From: Lachnospiraceae bacterium
Lineage (GTDB): Bacteria > Bacillota > Clostridia > Lachnospirales > Lachnospiraceae
Direction of reading: 5' to 3'
Length of the DNA stretch: 64,000 nucleotides
Assembly: GCA_024403275.1 (NCBI GenBank)
Contig: JAKSSD010000002.1
Span: 62,001-126,000, forward strand
Position 1 is the first letter of the stretch; each line of letters opens with the position of its first letter. A program made the position numbers and the translations under genes. This document shows, piece after piece, positions 58,716 through 64,000 of the stretch. The notes beneath the pieces were generated by a model. That model had not been told where the DNA came from and searched no databases. It was given only the letters and a program-made list of their open reading frames with translations.

Positions 58716-61643
58716 ATGGTTCATTTAAATATTCAAAAAACTCATGAAAACAACGGAATAAATAATGTAGCTGTTAAGCAGAATAATGATTTACGTGTTG
58801 TAAAGACATCTGAAATGACAGCGCAGATGATTCAGGGCAGCAATCCTTTATCGCTCTATTCAGGTCAAAATGGACTTGCGAGTGATATAGAAACTGGTGC
58901 CATTAAATTTGATAATAAAAATAATTTAGACTATATGACTGTTATGGCAAATACCATGAGCCATGAAGATTTTAGCAAAATGATGGAAGATGGTATAAAG
59001 CCAAGCGAATTAGATGGCGCGGAGAGCGTTAATACTCTTGATAGAATTAAGGCTAAGATGGCAGAAGCAGGTATCATTATTGAGGGCTACAATGATGATT
59101 TGTCAGTAGAAGAAATAGAAGCAGTTTTAGGAAACAGAGGTCAGGCAGAGAATCTTAAGAATGAATTTGCCCAAAGAGATTTAGCTCTTACTAATATAGA
59201 AGATATTGCTGAAATCTATAAAAAGGCTTCCGATATAGAAGAAATCACAGATGGAATGTGTGATTACATATTAAGAAATGCAGTTGAGCCTACGGTAGAT
59301 AATCTATATCGAGTACGTTATTCATCAGCTGAATTACCAATTGCCGAGTCAGGATATTTTACTGATGAGTACGGACACATAGTTAAGGATGGCGGAAGCA
59401 TTGAGGGAAATGATTATTACGTTAATAAGATTAAGGAAATAATAAACGACCTTGATGTTGAAGACGAAGGTGAGATTAATGAGTATATAAATGAAGGAAA
59501 GTGGCTTGTAGATTCAAGAATTCTTCTTACTAAAAATAACCTTGTTACTCTTCATGATTTAAGAAAGCTTAATCTTCCAATGAAAGATGAGGATATAGCA
59601 AAAGCAATCGCAAATGCCGTTGAAAGAGGTAAAGGCGTTGAAAAAACAGATCTCACAAAGACTGATAATCTATTGGAAAGAGCTGTTAAGGCTAAAGAAA
59701 TCATTGATAAGTCTACAGACAGTGACGTAGAGACTTTAATTAATCAGAATAAAGAAATCAATATTGAAAACCTGGCAGCAGTTGCTGGAAGCAATATTAA
59801 TAATACAATATCTACTAATCCAGAAGTTGTAAGAAATCAAAGAATTGTAGCAGAACTTAGACTTCGTATGACAGTTGAGGCTAATTATCAGCTTATTAAG
59901 AGAGGAATTTCTCTTGAGACTGTAGCTTTGGAAGAAGCAGTTAATGCATTAAAGGCGTTGGAAGAAAAGGTAAGTCGTGATTTCTTTGGAAATGATGAGG
60001 TTGAGGCAAATACCAAAGCGGAAATTTGGAAAGAAAGTAGAAATGTTGTAGCTGAACTTCCATTTTTACCTGCAAGAGCAGTAGGTGATATCGTAAAAAG
60101 TCAGACTGCATTTACCCTTAAATACACATATGAAGCAGGTATTGCAATAAAAGAGCAATATGAAAAAGCCTTGACTTCATATGAAACAGTATCTACAGAG
60201 GTAAGATCAGATTTAGGCGATGACATTAAGAAGGCTTTCGGAAATATTGAATCAATTCTTGCAGATGAAGGCTTGGAAGACACAGAGCTAAATAAAAAAG
60301 CAGTCAGAATTTTAGGCTATTCAGAAATTGAAATAACAAAAGAGAATATTCTTGATATAGCACAAAAGGAAGCAGCACTTAACCGAGTTATACAGAAGAT
60401 GAACCCAATGGCAACTCTAAACCTTATAAGAGAAGGGGTTAATCCATTGGAAATCTCTATGGAAGAACTTGAGGAAAAGCTCGATAATATGTTGAATTCT
60501 ACAGAAAACTCAGTAGATTCATATGCGAGATTCTTAAGTAAGCTTGATAGAAAAGGCGATATTACAGAATCTGAGAGAGAGGCATACATTGGAATATACC
60601 GATTGCTTGATAAGATTGAAAAGAGCGATGGAAAGGCTCTTGGAGATTTGTCAAAGGCAGAAGCAGGTATTAATTTTAAGAATCTATTAACGGCTCTTAG
60701 AACTGGTAAATCCGCAGGAATGGATATTAAACTTGATGAATCAATGGGAGAATTGATTAGAGAAAGTGGATATCAGTTTGATATAAGCGAGCAGATAGCT
60801 AAGGGATTTGCTCAGATAGTTAATTCAAACGATCAGGATCTGTACATTAAGAGAGAATTTGAGAGTTATAAGGAAGAACTTACAAGTCTTGATAAGGCAG
60901 CAGCTGAAGAACTTGAATTAATAGGAGAAAAGGTAAGCTCAGAGAATGTTAAAGCCATGGCAGAGATTCTTAATAATGATGAGAATTATGGTCCATGGAA
61001 AAAGGTTCGTGACTACGCAAAAGCTATAGAAGGCAATAAATTCGATGAAGCCATGAACAAAGTGGTCGATGAATTTAATGATCCTGAAAGCGTAAGCAAG
61101 GCTTATGATGGATTATTAAAAGAAGCAAGTGAGGCGATTAGCAAGGTTAGCCAAAGTGTCGTAAGCGAATATATCGATATTAAATCCTTAAAAGGTGCAT
61201 TTAAGCAGATAGGACTCATAAGTAAGCTTACGTCAGAAGAGAATTACGAAATTCCAGTTGAGATGGATGGAGAAATTCTTAATATGCGAGTTAAAATCAC
61301 ACATAAGAGTGAAAAAGAAGGAAAAGTATTCACTTCGTTTAAGAATGAGCAGTTTGGAAGTATACTTGGACAATTTGGTCTCAAAAATGGTGTGGTTCAG
61401 GCTCTCGTAGCAGGAGATAGTGAAAGAGGACTTGATAATCTTAAGTCACTTGAGAATCTTGAAGAGAACTTTAAGAAAGCAGGATTTGAAGAGGTTACGT
61501 TTAACTACATTCAGACCGATATAATTAATGCAGATTACTTTAAGCAACATTTCGCAGGCGAAAAGAGCGATGAAGTAACGACAAAACAATTATTCAGTAT
61601 AGCTAAAATATTCGTTCAGACAATACAGAAAGCAGGTAGATAA
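58716..61643 (+). CDS. Giant flagellar hook-length-like protein (DUF6240/FliK-like)
   Basis: Large, mostly helical, acidic protein of 975 residues with no signal peptide or membrane segment. It resembles the DUF6240 proteins found near flagellin genes in Lachnospiraceae (from memory, not verified). Its C-terminal part (about 870-950: EIPVEMDGEILNMRVKITHKS, VFTSFKNEQFGSILGQFG, LENLEENFKKAGFEEVTFNYIQ) looks like the Flg_hook domain of FliK. ATG 58716 is chosen because AGGGAAAAG lies just upstream, and because a sigma-28 -10 covers the upstream GTG 58668. The flagellin starts one base after its stop. Confidence 0.75.
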   Translation: MVHLNIQKTHENNGINNVAVKQNNDLRVVKTSEMTAQMIQGSNPLSLYSGQNGLASDIETGAIKFDNKNNLDYMTVMANTMSHEDFSKMMEDGIKPSELDGAESVNTLDRIKAKMAEAGIIIEGYNDDLSVEEIEAVLGNRGQAENLKNEFAQRDLALTNIEDIAEIYKKASDIEEITDGMCDYILRNAVEPTVDNLYRVRYSSAELPIAESGYFTDEYGHIVKDGGSIEGNDYYVNKIKEIINDLDVEDEGEINEYINEGKWLVDSRILLTKNNLVTLHDLRKLNLPMKDEDIAKAIANAVERGKGVEKTDLTKTDNLLERAVKAKEIIDKSTDSDVETLINQNKEINIENLAAVAGSNINNTISTNPEVVRNQRIVAELRLRMTVEANYQLIKRGISLETVALEEAVNALKALEEKVSRDFFGNDEVEANTKAEIWKESRNVVAELPFLPARAVGDIVKSQTAFTLKYTYEAGIAIKEQYEKALTSYETVSTEVRSDLGDDIKKAFGNIESILADEGLEDTELNKKAVRILGYSEIEITKENILDIAQKEAALNRVIQKMNPMATLNLIREGVNPLEISMEELEEKLDNMLNSTENSVDSYARFLSKLDRKGDITESEREAYIGIYRLLDKIEKSDGKALGDLSKAEAGINFKNLLTALRTGKSAGMDIKLDESMGELIRESGYQFDISEQIAKGFAQIVNSNDQDLYIKREFESYKEELTSLDKAAAEELELIGEKVSSENVKAMAEILNNDENYGPWKKVRDYAKAIEGNKFDEAMNKVVDEFNDPESVSKAYDGLLKEASEAISKVSQSVVSEYIDIKSLKGAFKQIGLISKLTSEENYEIPVEMDGEILNMRVKITHKSEKEGKVFTSFKNEQFGSILGQFGLKNGVVQALVAGDSERGLDNLKSLENLEENFKKAGFEEVTFNYIQTDIINADYFKQHFAGEKSDEVTTKQLFSIAKIFVQTIQKAGR

Positions 61644-61644
61644 T

Positions 61645-62748
61645 ATGAGAGTTGGAACTAATGTATCAGCTTTAACAGCTAATAACGCATTAAATAGAAC
61701 AGATAACGCATTGACTAAGTCAATGGAAAGACTTTCTTCAGGACTTAAGGTAAATAGTGCAAAGGATAATCCTGCAGGTATTGCTATAGCAAAGAGAATG
61801 AATTCTCAGATTAATGGCCTTTCAATTGCAGGCGATAATGCTGGCGATGGTATTTCAGTAGTAGAAATTGCAGATGGTGCTCTTGGCGAAATCCATTCTA
61901 TTTTACAGAGAATGAATGAGCTTGCAATCCAGGCATCAAATGGAACAATGACAGATGAGGATAGAAAATCTCTTAACCTTGAGATTACTCAGTTAAAGGA
62001 TGAAATTGATAGAATTGCTAAATCAACAGATTTTAATGGTCAGAATCTTCTTGATGGTACATTTGATTTAAAGGGATATAGTTCAGATTCAAACGTTAAG
62101 GTTGCATATTATTCAGATGAAGTATCTGTAGGTAAATATATAATTGATGCACTTACTACGACTAAAGATGCAGATGGTAATGTAACAGTTACAGGAGCAA
62201 CTCTTAGAACTACAGGAGATGATGCTTTCCCAGCTGATGCTGTGGTAGATAGTATTAATGGTGATTTGGTTACTATTAAAGCATCTGGTGGTTTCGAGGT
62301 AACACTTCAGGCAAAGGATAATGCAGGCCCATTAACACTTGATATGACAGGAATTGGTGCAATGCGTATGCAGATTGGTGCTAACGAAGGTCAGGTTCTT
62401 GCAATCAGAATTCCAGAAGTATCAAATAGAATGCTTGGACTTACAAATGTAACAATGGATAATGAAGAAGATGCTAGAGATTCAATTGAGAAATTGTCAA
62501 ATGCAATCAATTATGTATCTAAAATTCGTGCAAGACTTGGTGCTTACCAGAATCGTCTTGAATCAGCTTCAGAAACACTTGATGTTACAGAAGTTAACAT
62601 GACTTCAAGCTATTCAAGAATTATGGATGTTGATATGGCAAGTGAAATGACTACATATACAACTCAGCAGGTTCTTATGCAGGCAGGAACACAGATGTTG
62701 GCTCAGGCTAATGAGAGACCTCAGGAAATCCTTCAGCTTTTACAGTAA
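61645..62748 (+). CDS. fliC: Flagellin
   Basis: Filament protein exported through the flagellar type III system. The conserved N-terminus (RVGTNVSALTANNALNR, MERLSSGLKVNSAKDNPAGIAIA) and C-terminus (YSRIMDVDMASEMTTYTTQQVLMQAGTQMLAQANERPQEILQLLQ in pieces) form the D0/D1 coiled coil; residues about 145-255 are the variable exposed part. The 367 residues are a medium length. It lies one base after the giant gene with its SD inside that gene, and fliS-like follows after 15 bases. Confidence 0.97.
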   Translation: MRVGTNVSALTANNALNRTDNALTKSMERLSSGLKVNSAKDNPAGIAIAKRMNSQINGLSIAGDNAGDGISVVEIADGALGEIHSILQRMNELAIQASNGTMTDEDRKSLNLEITQLKDEIDRIAKSTDFNGQNLLDGTFDLKGYSSDSNVKVAYYSDEVSVGKYIIDALTTTKDADGNVTVTGATLRTTGDDAFPADAVVDSINGDLVTIKASGGFEVTLQAKDNAGPLTLDMTGIGAMRMQIGANEGQVLAIRIPEVSNRMLGLTNVTMDNEEDARDSIEKLSNAINYVSKIRARLGAYQNRLESASETLDVTEVNMTSSYSRIMDVDMASEMTTYTTQQVLMQAGTQMLAQANERPQEILQLLQ

Positions 62749-62763
62749 TAGGCGGAAAACAGT

Positions 62764-63237
62764 ATGACAAATGATAAGAAACAGACATATACTCTTAGAA
62801 TATCGTCTGCAAATAGAACAGAATTAGTGGAAATTCTCTATGAGATGTTATTGGATTATGTGGAGGATGCGACCAAAGCAATTAGCGAAGATAACAGAAA
62901 TGACATAAGAGAAGCTATAAGAAAATGCAGAGGATGTCTTAGAGAACTGACAGATTCTGTAAATGAACAAAATGAGTTATGTGGAAATTTCTTAAGTTTA
63001 TATGCATATGTAAACAAAGAACTTACTTTTGCAGAGATCAAGAAAGATAATACAAGACTAGAAAATGTCAGAACAGTTATTCTTCCATTGAAAACCACCT
63101 ATGAGGAACTTTCCAAACAAGATGAATCGGAATCGATTATGTCTAACACACAAAAGGTTGTAGCTGGTTATACATATTCAAAGAATAATATAAATGAAAC
63201 ATTAGCAGATCAAAATAATAGAGGATTCTACGTGTAG
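62764..63237 (+). CDS. fliS: FliS-like flagellin export chaperone
   Basis: The 157-residue helical protein has the FliS outline: ISSANRTELVEILYEMLLDYVEDATKAISEDN at residues 13-44, four helices, and a hydrophobic LSLYAYVNKELTFAEIKKD stretch. Similarity is weak and it carries about 30 extra C-terminal residues, so it is called from shape and position after flagellin. FliS prevents premature flagellin polymerisation. A terminator overlaps its end. Confidence 0.75.
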   Translation: MTNDKKQTYTLRISSANRTELVEILYEMLLDYVEDATKAISEDNRNDIREAIRKCRGCLRELTDSVNEQNELCGNFLSLYAYVNKELTFAEIKKDNTRLENVRTVILPLKTTYEELSKQDESESIMSNTQKVVAGYTYSKNNINETLADQNNRGFYV

Positions 63238-63251
63238 TAGAATCCTTTTTT
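63222..63251 (+). terminator. Terminator after the flagellar operon
   Basis: AGGATTCTAC at 63222-63231 pairs with GTAGAATCCT at 63237-63246 (perfect 10 bp), then T. It overlaps the end of the fliS-like gene. Confidence 0.9.
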
Positions 63252-63285
63252 ATAAAATAGATGAAAATAGTTAAACAATAGTTGT

Positions 63286-64000
63286 TTATAATTTAGAATC
63301 TCCTCTATCGGTGACTACATGGTAGCCTATAGATTCCATTCTTTCCTGGAGGCAGTATCTACATTCTGCTGCTTCATCACCAGTACAGATTTTATTATCA
63401 TATAAAGCATATTTTTTTCTTACACTTGTAGGGGAAAGGTTTGGCATTACAACATTTCCACCTGCAAGGATGCCTTTTTCTCTACCAAGAGGATGAATGG
63501 TTCCAAGGGCTGTAGTAGAAGGCAGAAGAACTCTAGGATGTATAAGTCTTATAATAGATAAAAGTCGAAGAGTCATTTCCAAAGTACCAGATTCTTTACC
63601 GGCAAATGGAGTATCCTGTTGAGAAATGAAGGGACCAATACCAACCATATGAGGTTGAAGCTCTTTAATCCATTGTAAATCTTTGAAAAGTGTATCAACA
63701 GACTGGTAAGGTGAACCTACCATAAATCCACAACCAACCTGAAAACCGATTTCTTTTAAATCTTTGAGACATTGAATACGGTTGTCAAAAGACATTTCTT
63801 CTGGATGAAGCTTAGCATAGTGACATGAATCAGCAGTTTCGTGTCTAAGTAAGTATCTGTTGGCACCTGCTTTATAAAACTTTTCATAGCTTTCCTTTGG
63901 CCACTCTCCAATAGAAAGAGTGATGGCACAATCAGGATATTTGTCACGAATAGTCTTAACAACTTCACAAACTCTATCTTCGTTATAATAAGCATCTTCT
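63286..64000 (-). CDS. hydE: [FeFe] hydrogenase H-cluster radical SAM maturase HydE, C-terminal part
   Basis: Radical SAM enzyme needed to build the H-cluster of [FeFe] hydrogenase. The frame stays open from 63286 to the window end (237 residues seen), so the N-terminus with the main CxxxCxxC is beyond the edge. Visible are AGANRYLLRHETADSCHYAKLHP, GFQVGCGFMVGSPYQ, GPFISQQDTPFAG and HPLGREKGILAGGNVVMPNLSP. The C-terminal C-x7-C-x2-C (CTGDEAAECRYC) marks the accessory cluster. An internal Met (63795) is not the true start. It is head-on to replication. Confidence 0.92.
   Translation of the reverse strand, partial: EDAYYNEDRVCEVVKTIRDKYPDCAITLSIGEWPKESYEKFYKAGANRYLLRHETADSCHYAKLHPEEMSFDNRIQCLKDLKEIGFQVGCGFMVGSPYQSVDTLFKDLQWIKELQPHMVGIGPFISQQDTPFAGKESGTLEMTLRLLSIIRLIHPRVLLPSTTALGTIHPLGREKGILAGGNVVMPNLSPTSVRKKYALYDNKICTGDEAAECRYCLQERMESIGYHVVTDRGDSKL

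Noticed and set aside
63756..63995. Separate minus-strand 79-codon frame at the right edge
   Set aside because: The hydE frame is open to the window edge and matches HydE; the other frame is a shadow.

Overview
The window is AT-rich DNA from a Gram-positive, anaerobic, flagellated member of the Clostridia, most likely family Lachnospiraceae. The evidence is the canonical origin-proximal gene order, a DUF3881 and a DUF4446 gene, SD-driven genes with frequent TTG and GTG starts, an [FeFe]-hydrogenase maturase (HydE), and a flagellin next to a very large FliK-like gene. The genus cannot be fixed from sequence alone. Sporulation genes that usually interrupt the rqcP-divIC-tilS-hpt-ftsH block in spore formers are absent, so the organism is probably asporogenous.

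Layout. 1-788: the start of dnaA (minus strand) and an AT-rich intergenic region with DnaA boxes, a candidate oriC. 788-12.9 kb: the origin-proximal block rpmH, rnpA, yidD, yidC, jag, mnmE, mnmG, rsmG, then three parS sites, parA, parB, DUF4446, serS and DUF3881, ending with tRNA-Arg(CCT). 13-21 kb: an envelope region with a YcxB-like protein, GtrA, a D,D-carboxypeptidase, TrmB, and a minus-strand four-gene unit (PAP2 phosphatase, GT2-GtrA fusion, phosphodiester glycosidase, unknown membrane protein). 21-26 kb: hup, rqcP, divIC, tilS, hpt, ftsH. 26-31 kb: a cytoplasmic GH13 enzyme with a charged tail, a CdaR-type regulator and an NrdG-like radical SAM activase. 31-41 kb: tadA, a two-component system, an RluA-type enzyme, ahcY, a lone EIIC-like permease, a heterodimeric ABC exporter and ybeY. 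41-52 kb: a zinc-ribbon protein, a Nudix hydrolase, a lipid kinase, trkA/trkH, an FGGY kinase with araD, an amino-acid ABC importer and nth. 52-58.6 kb: a small membrane peptide with a near-consensus promoter, an AIR-synthase-like/Lrp/aminotransferase/TrmL unit, and a minus-strand pair of an HtrA-like pseudoprotease and a histidine kinase. 58.6-63.2 kb: a sigma-28-type flagellar operon (FliK-like giant, flagellin, FliS-like). 63.3 kb to the end: 3' part of hydE.

How it fits together. Most genes run rightward from the putative origin, co-directional with replication; the minus-strand units are head-on and are mainly envelope or signalling genes. The observations most worth following are the sigma-28 promoter that overrules the upstream GTG start of the giant flagellar gene, the degenerate HtrA-like protein paired with a sensor kinase, the PAP2/GT2-GtrA/phosphodiester-glycosidase unit, and the 34-residue membrane peptide. 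No mobile element, CRISPR array or rRNA was seen.
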